From: Tigriopus japonicus
Lineage: Eukaryota > Arthropoda > Copepoda > Harpacticoida > Harpacticidae
Assembly: GCA_010645155.1 (NCBI GenBank)
Contig: CM021317.1
Location: forward strand, 11,988,658 to 12,052,657
DNA length: 64,000 nt
Direction: 5' to 3'
Below the pieces are notes generated by a model that did no database searches, was not told the origin of the DNA, and saw only the letters and a program-made list of their open reading frames with translations. The translations under genes were made by a program, and so were the position numbers. Positions 20,501 through 39,665 of the stretch are shown here, one piece after another. Each line of letters starts with the position of its first letter. Positions within the stretch are counted from its first letter, which is position 1.

Positions 20501-23500
20501 GATTGATTAGTCTTGAGAGCTCTTTGAGGTTACCACCATTGCACTTCGGATATGGTAATGATAGCCATATGTGGCCAAGAGCTCCTCGAGAAGTTCGAAT
20601 TGACGAAACGAGTGAAACGGAAAATGCCCGTTCACAAAAAACATGGTTCTCTGGTTGAGTTTAGGTTCGGGTAGATTACGTACGAACGCACGTAGGACGT
20701 CAAATGTTGAATCTGATCAGGTGCGACTTGTAGACTTGGTGAAGGACAATGACGTCAATCCCTTTGATTTTTAGCCGCATTAAGTGATTCATGGCGGTGC
20801 AAGCAGATTAGTCACAGCCTTCAAAAGAGTGAACCTCACAATTTATATTGCCCAAATTCCCGCCTCCCTCCCTCGCCGTATGGGAGTGAAAAGTTATTTT
20901 TGAACCTTCTGAGCCCACTTCAGCCAACCAGTTGTCCTAAAAGTCGACTTTCTGTTTCCTTCACTACCACGATTATTTGACAAACCTAGCTTTCTCAAAC
21001 GCTTCAATCAAGTTTGTGCTGAGACCGACGACAGACTCGGTGAAAAATCAAACATATATGGTCAGACCTATTCTTCATTCGGTTAAAAACGGGAGTCTCT
21101 AAAAGAACAAGCGAGAAAGATGATTCTAAACCGATTTCAGGAAAAAGGGTCTGTGAGATGATAGGATTCGTGACGATGACTTTATGGACAGCCCACGATT
21201 TAAGTCGGACTGGTTTATGACCCCAGTTAGCGTGTGCAGCAGAGCAGCTTGTTTATCAAGCACATTGGACGTCGTTTCATTTTGGGAACTCGTAAGCAAA
21301 CTAGCAAAGTCAAGGACTTCTCAATCAGGCAAGAATTGGCTCTTCATCCCAGAATCGTTCTTTTCTTGCAAGAAAAACACGTTAATCTGAAACGGTTTTA
21401 CCGTACAAATGTATTTATTGGTTACTTTCTAACCAATCAGCGGCTTCAAAAGGGATTTAAGGCACGAAAAGAAGGTTAACTTTATGTCTGATATTATAGA
21501 CCGTTTCATCAGCTAAATGATGGCATTGCCCTCGTCCACCCAGAGTGTTAGAATTTCGTAAACTGAAGTCAATGACTTGAGAGCTCATTGTTTTCCTCCT
21601 CGTCAAACTTGGACACCAGGAATGTCCTTCTTTGGGTCATCTTCTGTAGTATGCCACGTGGCCCGTTAATTACTCTAAAAAGCCTGACCTAAGACGACCT
21701 GGGTGACTTAGTCCACTTGTCCATGCCTTGTACCGTCAACAATTGGATTTGATCAAGGAACACAAATAAAAATGCACATTCGAACGAACCGGAAAATGCA
21801 CCAGGAGAAATCCTTCTTCTATACATGGTAAACGAATGTTGTGCAATTGTGCATCGCCCCAAGGAGATTGGCTCAAGAATAGATGCGCCAAATTCAATGC
21901 TCAGGTCTTTGAGACAGAGTTAGGGACGAAAAAAGTAATGGATCTCTTGACAAATGTCGGCAAAATTTTCGTTTTATTTGGCAATATCCATCGCCGTTCG
22001 TTTTCTGTCTTGGGTTTCAGGTGAATGTTTAAAAAAACCTCCAATCGGCGATCAATCAAATATTTGCCGCGCCCACGTGTGTTTAAGCGGGGAAGAAAGC
22101 TCAATGGAGGATTTTTATCTGTTCAAATTGACTTGACTGATTGCCACTAATAGCGTTGAAGGTGACCTCGGAAAGTGAGTGAGGGATCATGCATGCATGA
22201 CGCATGGACGGAATATTTGCTGAATTAGAAACCAGATCTTTGAGGGGAAACTCTGCACATCCTTCATTCTCGCAGATAGTTTCCAGCTTCGTTGTAAAAT
22301 CAACAACCCCCCAAGAGAAAATGAGAATTTGAGTGATTATTCCAAGTTATCAATCACAGGTGCAGCGCTGGAAAATGTCTCTCATCCGCCTGAAAGGTGC
22401 TCCAATTTCACGTACATTCATCATTTTAGAGTAAACATCTCGACATCACGTTAGAAGAAAAAGGGTATCTGGATACTTTGTTCAAGACCTAAAATTTCGA
22501 ACGGAGAGCGAACGTTCTTCAATTCTGGAGACACTGTTTGTACTTTCCTGAGATTTTAAGAAGGTCTAGGTGAGAAAGGGTGCAAAGGAAAGGAAACTAT
22601 GCATTAAAAGCTCGAAGTCTGAAGACTTGTGATGCTGAACAACAAAAGCTTTTGGGGTATGTCAACTACATTCAAATCGACGTGACATCCGCTCGTTCCT
22701 GAGGATACAGTTAAAGCCAAACATAAGATTATTGGGTTTAAGAATTACTCTCTATATCAGAATATTTTGCTGTGTAACGAAATACAAACTCAGTACATAT
22801 TAAAATAACGTTACTTCATTTGACCAATATTCTTATATCCAATTTTAACTGTACGAGTCTCCTATTGTGGACTGGTGAACAAATTGCACGTTAAATGAAC
22901 TGCTGAAATGAGCCAATAGATAGACGGTTGATAGTAAGTATGGGTATAACACAGTAGAGTATTTTAAGAATTCTTCTAATGGGGGACACTAACACTTTAA
23001 ACTGCGATATACTGCCTCACAAAATTAAACAGATTGTGTCAATCAATATTTTAGGCTTCTGTGAGCAAGTGTTTCTTTTTACTGTTGTTTGCAAACCGTC
23101 ACAAAAGCTAATCGTATTTGAAAAGTGCATTATACATATGTGAAAATAGGCCTAAACAATCATGAAATGCTTTTTGATATTTGTTATTTTTATGATGATG
23201 GCATACATTTGTTATTCGTTCAAGATTTTTCTCAAAATTTTCAGTTTTACAAATTGTCCTTTGACTATTAAAGCAAAATAATCCATAAGATTTATTGCGT
23301 CAGAATGTCGAAAAGTTCCTTCTTTCTTGAACTACTTGATCCTGGCAATCTTCAGTTTACTACCCACTTTATGAATAGTAATGAGAGGAAAAAGCAGCTC
23401 CTTGCCACCTTGACTTTTTTGCCTCCAAATAGCATGCAAGACCTTGGGACCTTGAGTAAATACAAAGGCCGCGAAGCACTCGTTGACATGCCATTCACTC

Positions 23501-26500
23501 AATTCAATATGTTGACACCAGCTCGAGTTGAAAGTGGCAAGAAGTAAGAGAAAAAAAAATCGTTCTGATAGGAGTCCCTATAGCCTCTTAAGAGAAAGGT
23601 CTTTTTACAGTGTGTCGTGTTTTTTTCAGGGGGCCCAGAAATCTACATCGTAACTGATTGCTAGCCATAATTGAATTCAATGAAGATTGTTTCTTGTGGA
23701 GAAGCAAAGATAGCGCTCATGGCTGCGTGTTTTGTTGCTTTATAATGGTGCTCTTCTTGGCCTGTTGTATTTTACTCTCAAGTGGCAAAAACTATGACTG
23801 ACGGTATAATAAAGCGCTGTAGAGGAAGAAGTTCAACAAAAAGCGAACTGACGACAACATTCCTTCGACGCTGAGCGTTTCTAATGACGAAAAACTTCCA
23901 TTTTCGACACTCTTTCTAAACAAACACATCAGGATGTATAAAACAGATTTTCATAAGAATTTTCTCTCCTTGCTTGCTTCTGAGAGAAGGCCAAACTCGA
24001 ATGAGCGTACGTTCATTCTCGTTGCTTGCAGAATTTTAAAGGAGCACGAGGTCCTAGATACTACATTTGGACTCAAATCCAAGGATGTGAGAAAGTTTCA
24101 CGACTTTGTTTTTGTGACTCTTGGAAATGTTTCTTCATTCTGCTCGAGAATTGGCAGTGGGAGGATCATTCTCATTCACAAAACACACATGGATAGCCAC
24201 CATGATGGACTCGAATGAGCTTTAGATACGAGTTTATTGTTGGCATCCGTCTGCACTAAAAATAAATTGTGTTCGTTTCGAGCTTGCCTCCAAGAAGAAG
24301 AAGAAGAAGAAGACCAATTTCGAAAGTTGATTAGTCTCGAACTATTTCACAATTGAAATCCCAAGAATTTGCACCCAGTTTTGCACTCCCGAGTCGGACT
24401 ATTCATTGCAATTTCCGTGTTTCTCTCACTAAAACTCGAGTCAAATTATGCGGGGTCAGGCAAATTTGATCGAAAAATCAAGAGCAAACATCTCACAATT
24501 TCCTATCACGACTACCTTTTATTATTAGGGTATTAAAGCCTGATAAAATTGTTGTGACTGACATTAAAATACCCTCAATATTTACGAGAGAGTTGGATTC
24601 ATTTTGCCCGTCACAAAAAATCGGGTCAAGAAATGTCCCACGATAATCTTTCCGGACATCCACACGCTCGAACGGACTTGGAAAAGAATTATGAAGGTAC
24701 TATGTGGATGTGTGTCCTTCTCCACATGACTGTTTTTGTCCACCAACAATATCTAGATTCTAATCAGACAATCTTGACGGGGTTGTGTAGCAAAGCACCT
24801 GCTGAGATCTTTTGTTTCACAATGCGTTTGCCATAGGCGGAAGTTTGAATTTGTCCTCATTAGTCATTCGTCAGAGTCCAAACATCCAATGCCTTTTGAC
24901 ATCATCTAGCCTCGATTTTGAAATGAAAGTCGCACGTCAGAAGCAAGATCCGTTGTTTTGTCTTTACTTTAATAAAATCCAAGAAGAGTTATGGGGAATT
25001 CAACTCACTGATGCAAGTTCATTTCGTTTCGAAAGCTCTCATTATCCTTGAATGCTAACAAATCTGGCTCTTAACCCTTGTTTATCCCCTCATTTGTCAG
25101 GGGGCATTAGTCAAATACTGCCTTCAGGTAAATAGCACGAAATCGCCCTGATCTTGTAAGTCATTGTGTCTACCCAAGTCATGATTCGACAATAGAGCAC
25201 AACTCGCTAACAACGTGATGGACATGAAACATGAAACCAAGATTTATGCAATATTTGCCTTTCTCCATTTTTAGGCTGCTCTTCGAATGTTCATTGACCT
25301 GGATTTTCCCGGTCGGTTCCATATTGATTATACGGTGCTATGTCGGTGGCTTGTCTCGGTCAAAAAGAACTATCGCGATGTGACCTATCACAATTGGCGG
25401 CATGCTTTCAATGTGGCCCAGTCAATGTTTGCTGTGATCACCAGCACCCAATGGTGGAAAAAACTCGGGGAGGTATGTATCCTAATGGAGCCCAGGCATT
25501 TTCTGGTAATTGAGTTGGGCGGGTCTGAGGATAATGTTGGATAAAGGGCAAAAAAATACTGTCGAGAAGGGGAAAGAGTGCCTGGACACAAAACAGAGGT
25601 CTGTGTTTGTGTCCAGATAATTGACCTGATGTAAATAAGGATGCTATTGACAGTTCTATTCATTGGACTGAATGGCATGGAGGACTTGTTTTTTGCACAT
25701 TGTCGGTAAATGGATCAAATAAACGGGATTGTCATGTTTATGTGTTTTTTAGGTTGAATGTCTTTCACTGATGATTGCTTGCCTTTGCCATGATTTGGAT
25801 CATCGTGGGACGAACAACTCTTTTCAAATCAAATCCAGTTCTAATCTGGCCCAACTATACTCGACCTCAACTATGGAACATCATCATTTCGATCAATGCC
25901 TTATGATACTCAACTCCAAAGGCAATCAAATTCTGTCCAATCTTTCTCAGGTGAGGTTCTTCATTCTAGTTATTTCTTTTTGGAAGCCAGAAACTTTGCC
26001 GAACATCGGAGTTTCGAATGAGTAAGCACGTCTGAGCTGAATTCAAATTAAGAACTCGAGACCTCAAAATAACGTGAAATCCAAGAACTTCTTATTTGAC
26101 AATCTGTTGCCAAGCTGGCCAGATATAGAAGTACACACACTAAGAATCGAGATCGGACTAAAAGATGGGCTCGAATCGACCCTCTTTGTCCGTCTGAACT
26201 ACTCACTTGCTTTGCTTCACACGGATCAAATTTCCCTCGAGCTCTTTATCTCAATTTGCTTTCCAAATTGCTTTGCCCATTTTGCGCCAATCATTCAAAG
26301 TGAGGTGTCAACCGACCCTCATTGTTCATTGGCCAACAAAGAAAGAAGTGACCCATTCATTCGAATTGTTCCCCCTAACTCGTCCGTGGAACCCTGTACC
26401 ATAAAAGCACACGCTACAACTTGTCCATTTGCCTTCCGTTGCAGGACGAATTCAAGCGGGTTATTTCTGTGCTTGAAGATTCCATTTTAGCCACAGACCT

Positions 26501-26933
26501 GGCCGTCTATTTTCGACGAAGGAGCGAGACCTTTGGTCTTGTCGACTCCAAGGCCCTGGATTGGTCCAACGACAATCACCGATCTCTTCTCCGCGGCCTT
26601 ATGATGACGGCAGCGGATTTGGCCGCCATTACAAAGCCCTGGCCCATTCAAAAGAAAGTGGCTCGCCTCGTGTCAGCCGAATTCTTCTACCAGGGCGACT
26701 TGGAGAAGAAGCAACTCAATATGCAGCCTATCGACATGATGAATCGAGAGAAACTCGATCGATTACCGGCCATGCAAGTGGACTTTATTGACACGATTTG
26801 TTTGCCCGTGTACAACTCGTTTGCCAAGATTTCCCCCACTCTGACGCCACTGAAAGAGGGCTGCGTTCAGAACAGGGTAGAGTGGGCCAAACTGGCAGAA
26901 AAAGAAGAAAAGGTGCTCTGGAAGGATCCATAG
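17574..26933 (+). CDS. Pde11: Dual 3',5'-cyclic nucleotide phosphodiesterase 11 (five coding exons seen)
   Basis: Hydrolyses cAMP and cGMP. Exons by frame and splice signals: 17574-18470, 19225-20359, 25275-25472, 25753-25950, 26445-26933. All joins keep frame. The first exon is open upstream of its first ATG (17815), so an earlier exon probably supplies the start. From that ATG the product would be 891 residues. Exon 2 carries GAF-A ([12 protein letters not shown]..., with [13 protein letters not shown]) and GAF-B ([12 protein letters not shown]..., with [13 protein letters not shown]), both with the NK-F-DE cyclic-nucleotide signature. Exons 3-5 carry the catalytic domain with [19 protein letters not shown] and the downstream metal or purine-site region [14 protein letters not shown]. 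The [14 protein letters not shown] block and the two-GAF layout fit PDE11 better than PDE5 or PDE6. Exons 3 and 4 are each exactly 198 bp. Intron 2 is 4.9 kb. Confidence 0.93.
20360..25274 (+). other. PDE11 intron 2, no nested gene seen
   Basis: A 4.9-kb intron with only short chance frames on both strands, AT-rich in the middle, and one AAG microsatellite. No transposon ends, RNA gene or conserved exon recognised. Confidence 0.5.
24292..24313 (+). repeat. AAG microsatellite
   Basis: About seven AAG units inside PDE11 intron 2. Confidence 0.85.
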
Positions 26934-27804
26934 TAAAGCCAGAATGAACAGAACGAACGAGTGGAACGCTTGGTCGAGCGAAATAATTTGTTGAAGCCAT
27001 TTGTCAGATGAGTGAGATGAAACAATGGGTCGTTCCATTTTCAATAATAATGGAAATCCGTATCAATGCAGAATTTGATGGGCTCGCCAGCACCTAGACA
27101 AGAATTATGGACTGACAATCATTCTCAACGTAACTCTCGTTGCCTTTCTCTCTCATGGGTCTTCTTGATATGCTAAGTAAGCAATCTTTCTGGAATTGGG
27201 CGACACTTCAATGTGAATCCCAACGTTTGTCGTTGATATGATTATAAACTTATATTAGGAATTGCCACAACCTTCATCATGTATGGATCAAGTCACAAAT
27301 TACTAAATGTTTCATGTAATGAATGTGATGAGTAGATCTTTGTCATAATACGAACTTATTGCCGTATTTATTAACAGTCAAAATACACCCTCTGTTGTCG
27401 GAAAAGTCATATGTCCACCAAGTCATAATTTCGTCGCTATTTCAAGTCGAATGATGATACACTTGAACTTTGACATTCGCCCTACATTTTCCTGTTCATC
27501 CGGTCTCCTTGGATTTTCCAACGAAGACAGATATAAACCCAGAGAAGACCCTAGTTTGACATATCGGCATAGGAATTCAAGAATGTCAAAGAATAACATT
27601 CTCCTTAAATTGACCGTGGCAGCGAGTGTTCAAAACTAGAACATCAAACCCGAACTAGAGTGTTCATTTTGCTATCAAATTGGTTTGCACAAACAAACTA
27701 GTTATCCGGTTTTCTTTGTAAGTTCGCATTCAACATCGAGTCTTGATCAACGAAAGCAAAAGATAACATTCCAGTGCCGGTTAGAATCAAAATCGGATTT
27801 CCTC
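26934..27804. other. PDE11 3' region and spacer
   Basis: 3' untranslated sequence of PDE11 and the promoter side of the small secreted-protein gene. No other gene recognised. Confidence 0.45.
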
Positions 27805-28332
27805 ATGGGCAAACATATTTTGAGTCTCGTTTTACTCGGCCTTATATCGGTGGGACCATCTAAGGCCAACATTGATCCCAGCCTTTTGGCCGAGATTTTC
27901 GGACCCGCGCCACCTCCAGTTAGTGAATCCAATCCACCTGTTTCGGACGACGATGGTCAGCGATTGGATGTAAGCTAAATGAGCGCCATTTTATTTTTGA
28001 AATAACCTACAGGCTATGGTTCTGGACAGGTTGGCAGAGACTGTCTTAAGGTGGAATCTTGTGTCTTGTGTAGAGGATTCGATATCAATTTTGATCACAC
28101 GGGACAAACGTGGGATTGCGATGAAAAATGTGGGAACATAGAAGTTGTGGTTGGTAAGTGAGATTGACTTGAAATTAACTCGCTCGTTGGATAATTGTTG
28201 TTTCATGCGTTTTCAGATAATTACTCCCATGAGAGTAATTGTTACCTTTCATTTGCGGGAGAGTCTTGCATCACAGAATTTCTCTTGCCTGATGAACAGG
28301 GCACTATTTTAGCGAAACCAAGGGTGATTTGA
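27805..28332 (+). CDS. Small secreted cysteine-containing protein (three exons, unknown)
   Basis: Not recognised. The proposed exons are 27805-27969, 28030-28153 and 28217-28332, each joined at GT-AG sites in frame, giving 134 residues. Exon 1 starts with a clear signal peptide (MGKHILSLVLLGLISVG...) followed by a Pro- and Asp-rich linker (GPAPPPVSESNPP, SDDDG). Exons 2-3 carry eight cysteines: DCLKVESCVLC, WDCDEKC, SNCYLSF and GESCITEF. This suggests a disulfide-stabilised extracellular module. The introns are tiny (60 and 63 bp). An acceptor at 28010 is also possible for exon 2 but does not keep the cysteine frame from exon 1. The gene lies between PDE11 and the MORN gene on the same strand. 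The function is unknown; a peptide, toxin-like or cuticle role cannot be told apart from sequence. Confidence 0.55.
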
Positions 28333-29435
28333 ATAGATTAACGGGAGTTGTTTTCCGAGAAACTTGAATGATCATTGACCAGTCAAGGGTTGCACAAATA
28401 ATACAAATAAAAAACGCCAAAAATGCATAAATATGCCAAAAATTATGGCATGATTCAAACTAAATTTGAATCATACACATGTTGCTTTTGTAAAAAAGCT
28501 CTGTTGTGGAAAGACATAATTAGCAAAATCATTTCAAACGTCATAAACTTTGATCACTCGTTGAATAAATCAAAATTAGGCTTTTTTGATTTTTTTGAAC
28601 ACTTTGAATTTTGGGTCTGAAACGCCTGCACGTGGAACAAATTTCTTTTTACACTTTCATTCTTTAACTGAAAAACTATTGGTACCACTTGAAATACAAA
28701 TGTCAAAGAGAAAGTTTAAGCCTTTAAAGTAAGCAGCTTCTTCCATACTTGCAATATATGTTTCATCTAATTAAAAAATGCCCCGAGGAGAGGATAGAGG
28801 TGATTTATCATGAAAGCCTCAACTGACAAAAGATGTCATTTTAACCATTCCAAAGGGAAAAAGAAAGGAAAATTGGGAAAAATGTCAACGGTAAGAAAAT
28901 GTTTTTTTTAAGAATTTTGGAAGAACACCAAATTTCAACAAGAAGACCAAAAATGTAAATGAAAGAGAACAAATGCCGGATAAATGCACCAAATTTCGAT
29001 AGAAGCCGCAAAAATGCAAATGATTCAAAGTATAAAAAATCGGAAAAATGAAAAAATGCATTTTCATGAAATGTATAGCCCTGTTGATCACCTCATAATT
29101 TAATAAATGATTTGGTCTAAACAAAACATTTTTCATTCTTTTTGACGAACGAGTTCCTTTTCAATACCTCATAATTTCAAGTTCCAAACCTGAACCGAAG
29201 GCGTACCTTGACACCCTTTCACTTGTATTTGAATTGCTGTATATCGTAATGCTATCTTTTAATGGCACTTTGTTTCTTTAAACTTGACATTGACATGTTG
29301 TAACTCCGGTTGATCTATTCAAGAAATACTCGCGAAGGCCAACGCTTGTCTGGTAAGTAACAACAAAGTTTAAATTTACCTTAAACTGTACCATTACCTA
29401 ACATTACCTTGGATTGCCAGAACCATGGTAGTCTA
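28333..29435. other. AT-rich spacer
   Basis: No gene recognised. The MORN exon is preceded by an acceptor at 29420, and a possible donor lies at about 29352, so a 5' untranslated exon of the MORN gene may be near 29300-29351. Confidence 0.4.
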
Positions 29436-30600
29436 ATGGAGGATGGGAACAACTATGAAGGGGAATTGAGCGACGCTTGTGGGGATAATGAGCCCAAAGT
29501 GACGGAGACAGGCTACACATTCATCACTGCTCAAACCGAGGCCAAGAAGAAGGCCAATGGATTTGGGCTCTTGACGTTCAAAGAAAACGACCCCTTTGAT
29601 CGGCATTTCTACCGAGGCATGTTCAGATGTGGTCAAAGACATGGACAAGGTGCGAAACCACATCAAGCTTATGAGAAAACTGAATAGGACGTGTGAAACC
29701 CTTTCCTCAAAAAACGAGTATTGCCAGCAAGAAAAGATATCAATCACGGAAGCAGATAAACTCATTGCAAAGGCAAAAGTCGATACAGTAAACTTGTGCA
29801 TGAATTTGAAGCTGGTTTTAAAAGTGAAGTGTGTCATAAATACGCTTCGATGACCGTTTATCCATTTTCTTGAAGGCTACATGAAGTGGAACGATGGAAC
29901 GGTTTACGTTGGTCATTTTGTTAATGGCACCAAAAGCGGTCAAGGGAAAATGATTTATCTCAATGGAGACATCTACGAGGGCTCTTGGGTCAAGGACTTG
30001 AAGGAAGGGCGTGGTGTATATGCTTGGAAAGATTCTGGATTTAAATACATCGGCCAATTTGTGGAAGGCAAGAGGGAAGGCCAAGCTGAGGTAAATAGAC
30101 TCTTTTTGTGTCATGCCCCATCTTGTCTGACTAATTGTTTTTGCCTTGCTTAGGTTTATGGGAACTCTGACCAAGAAACACCAATTTTTGAAGGTGTCTA
30201 TGCCAATAATGTTAAGGTTGAAGGTTTCGTCACCTTTGCCAATGGAGACACATACCAGGGTCTCTTTGAAAACAATCAGGTCCATGGGCAAGGTGAATAT
30301 AGAGAAGCATGTGGAAATGTGTACGTCGGCGAGTTTTTCAATGGCCTTAAACACGGACAAGGAAAGTGAGTATTTGTCTGCGTTCAAGCACAGCACTTTC
30401 CCATTTACCTCGCTTTGTTCTGCTTGAATTCAAGATTTACGTGGGCCAATGGCGTCATTTACGAGGGTTTGTTTTCTAATGGTTTTCCTCATGGCAAAGG
30501 AACCTTAAGCTGGAAAGATGGAACATGCATCCAAGGGTCATTTGACCAGGGTCTCCTGAAATCCCAGGATGGCGATTGCTCCGGCGTGCAAGGCTACTGA
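29436..30600 (+). CDS. MORN-repeat protein (four exons, 268 aa)
   Basis: Exons 29436-29649, 29876-30090, 30154-30365 and 30435-30600 join in frame to 268 residues. The product is almost entirely MORN repeats, about nine, of the form Y-x-G-x-(F/W)-x-x-G-x-x-x-G-x-G. Examples are TVYVGHFVNGTKSGQGKM, DIYEGSWVKDLKEGRG, NVYVGEFFNGLKHGQGKFTW and VIYEGLFSNGFPHGKGTL. There is no kinase, SET or other added domain and no signal peptide, so it resembles MORN1/MORN3-type scaffold proteins, often linked to membranes, cilia or sperm. The start is the first ATG in the first exon (29436), just after a splice acceptor at 29420. AATAAA lies 102 bp past the stop and the gene converges on FICD. The exact orthologue cannot be assigned. 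Confidence 0.82.
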
Positions 30601-30702
30601 ATTTGACATAATTCGCTGTTTCCCGGTTATTATTAATGTATAAAGGCATCTATGTAATATCTCTTTGCACACGATATATGCTTTGTGATTTGTCTCTGAA
30701 GG

Positions 30703-30708
30703 AATAAA
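30703..30708 (+). terminator. Polyadenylation signal of the MORN gene
   Basis: AATAAA 102 bases after the MORN stop. It lies only 25 bp from the FICD stop codon on the other strand, so the convergent 3' ends nearly touch. Confidence 0.6.
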
Positions 30709-30732
30709 GTTTTGCTACTGGACTTGAGGTTC

Positions 30733-32163
30733 TCAGAGCTCCACCGTGATATTGTTCCCCACTAATCCTCCCATGACGATTTGCTCGTGATAAGCGAGGC
30801 TTTCCTGAGACGAGGAAATTATGCTGTCGTGTTCCTCACCAAATGGCACCAAACCTGGTCCCTTGGGATTTTCTTGCGTGGCGGCGACATAAGCGTCCAA
30901 TGTTCGCTCCGTACATTCAGCGATGAACCTCACAAAAGGTCGGATATCACCTTCGTTGGCAGTGACCAAGGCTTGATAATATTTCAATCGGTCTTGCTTA
31001 CGAATGATAATGGGTGGGTAACCCGACTGCATGAGAATGAGGTTCATCAACAGCCTCGATGTCCGCCCATTACCATCCACAAAAGGATGAATGTAAACGA
31101 GTTTGTAGTGAGCTAAGGCTGCAAAACGAACGGCGTGCATGTCGAGATTCTCCGGTGAGTTCAACCATCCGATGAATTTTTCCATGAGCAAGTCGATGTG
31201 CGAAGGATGAGGAGGCACGTAATCACCTACAAACACTTGAGTACGCCGAATTATTCCGGCTTCAATTGGGTCTACATGGCCGATCACGCGTTTGTGAATT
31301 TCAAGAATATCCTGAAGTGTAATCTCGCCGACCTTGTCCACTAGAGTTTGATTAATATAGCGCAACGCAGCATCCAAGCCCAACACTTCGTTGTGCTCCA
31401 TAATACTTTTCCCCGCCACAGCAAGCTTGGTCTCCAAGATGGACCGAGTTTGTGCCAAAGTCATGGTGTTGCCCTCAATGCCCACAGAGTGATGAATGTG
31501 GTGGATGTAAGCTTCCGATTTTGCCCGCTTCATTGCCGCACTGTTTTCACTGATTCTTTGGAAAGTCCGTTTCTTATCATTGATCCGGCCCAAAGTGGCA
31601 CGATCAATTTCCTCCACCATGACTGAGGTTCTGCGCCGATTAGCCAATGCCCGTTCATGCTCATGGCTCTCGGGTTGAGCAAAGGTCATAGCTCGGACAA
31701 ACAAATGGTCTGCTTCGACCAGATCCTCGCCCAGACTCTCTAGGAACTCACCAAATCGATTTAAGACTTGCGGATGCTTGGGACACAAGACCATGGCATG
31801 CTTGAACAATTTGTGGGCACGGCTGGTGTGCGATTTTTCTTGACTCTTTACAGCCACTTGCAAGGTTTTCAAGGCCTCCGCCTCACAGGCGGAAGTCTCC
31901 AAAACCTCACGAGGCCTTTGGGGTTCCAACTCGGTTTGAGGTCGTTTGAAGAACACATGTTTCTCTTCGATCACAGATAAATGAGCGATATCAGGTAGAG
32001 GATGGAATCGACTTTGGTCTCGTAAAGTGCGTATGTAATCCGAAAGCAATACTGAGATGAGCGCCACAATCGCTCCGGAAAAGAACACCAACAGAAACAA
32101 AGACTTATTCATATTGGCAGATTGAGGTTTGGCCCTGTCCTCTTCCTTCTTGAGGACAATCAT
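30733..32163 (-). CDS. FICD: Protein adenylyltransferase FICD/HYPE (intronless)
   Basis: A 476-residue single-exon frame. It is the ER-resident enzyme that AMPylates and de-AMPylates the chaperone BiP. Layout: short cytosolic N-terminus, one signal-anchor helix at about residues 19-41, two TPR-like helices (about 90-165), the inhibitory-helix motif SVGIEGN at 226-232 (the Glu that restrains the active site), and the Fic core with HPFVDGNGRTSR at 359-370, matching HxFx(D/E)GNGRxxR with the catalytic His at 359. The length is close to the animal family norm (about 458-490). All regulatory and catalytic residues are present, so both activities are expected. The ATG at 32163 is well placed before the anchor. 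The gene converges with the MORN gene. Confidence 0.97.
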   Translation of the reverse strand: MIVLKKEEDRAKPQSANMNKSLFLLVFFSGAIVALISVLLSDYIRTLRDQSRFHPLPDIAHLSVIEEKHVFFKRPQTELEPQRPREVLETSACEAEALKTLQVAVKSQEKSHTSRAHKLFKHAMVLCPKHPQVLNRFGEFLESLGEDLVEADHLFVRAMTFAQPESHEHERALANRRRTSVMVEEIDRATLGRINDKKRTFQRISENSAAMKRAKSEAYIHHIHHSVGIEGNTMTLAQTRSILETKLAVAGKSIMEHNEVLGLDAALRYINQTLVDKVGEITLQDILEIHKRVIGHVDPIEAGIIRRTQVFVGDYVPPHPSHIDLLMEKFIGWLNSPENLDMHAVRFAALAHYKLVYIHPFVDGNGRTSRLLMNLILMQSGYPPIIIRKQDRLKYYQALVTANEGDIRPFVRFIAECTERTLDAYVAATQENPKGPGLVPFGEEHDSIISSSQESLAYHEQIVMGGLVGNNITVEL

Positions 32164-38974
<6,811 letters not shown>

Positions 38975-39665
38975 TTGCTTTAAGACAAGGAAGACAATAT
39001 AATCATAGTACGAAGACACATTGATATGTCTATCACGCTATTGAGCCTGTCTTGAAACACGTGGTGGTTGTGGTAGTTGTCGTTATTCTTGTGGTGTATT
39101 TCGTGTCCAAGGAAAAAATATGGAACCAACCACGAGATATAGTGACTAATGACTGAGATAGAGAGAGAGACACGTTTTTCCATCGCCGCGAATGTGTTTT
39201 TAGATTTTACAATTGCGAAGTCTTCACCAAACCAGAACAAACCAACCATTCTCGAAATTCTTACCACTTCTACTACCATTTATATTATGATGTCTAACAC
39301 AAAGAGACCACACCAGCCACCATTGTTTCTCTGATTATTACTGCTATTATTATTATAATTATTATTATTATCATCATCATATATATTTACCTACTTTTGC
39401 GGAAACTTCGACCGAAGCAGTTGTCTGTGTAAAAGGTGGTCCTAAGCCATTCCAAAAAGAAGCTAAACACGAACTACGAAATGCAGATGCGCCAAATAAA
39501 CTGAAAGAAACACGAAGCGAAAGTATTATTATATCAAGCTCCATGAGTATTAGTGAAATATGAAATAACTAGCGTTTCATATATATTTCCCACAATTCGA
39601 GATTTTTCATTAGTATAATTGGAAAGGTATCTTTAGATAAAATCATGGACGTTCTAGATTCCACG
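38975..39665. other. Convergent 3' region of ARF6 and the Rho GTPase
   Basis: 3' untranslated sequence of two convergent genes with an ATT microsatellite. No gene recognised. Confidence 0.5.
39335..39381 (+). repeat. ATT / ATC microsatellite
   Basis: ATT trinucleotides followed by ATC repeats between ARF6 and the Rho GTPase gene. Confidence 0.85.
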
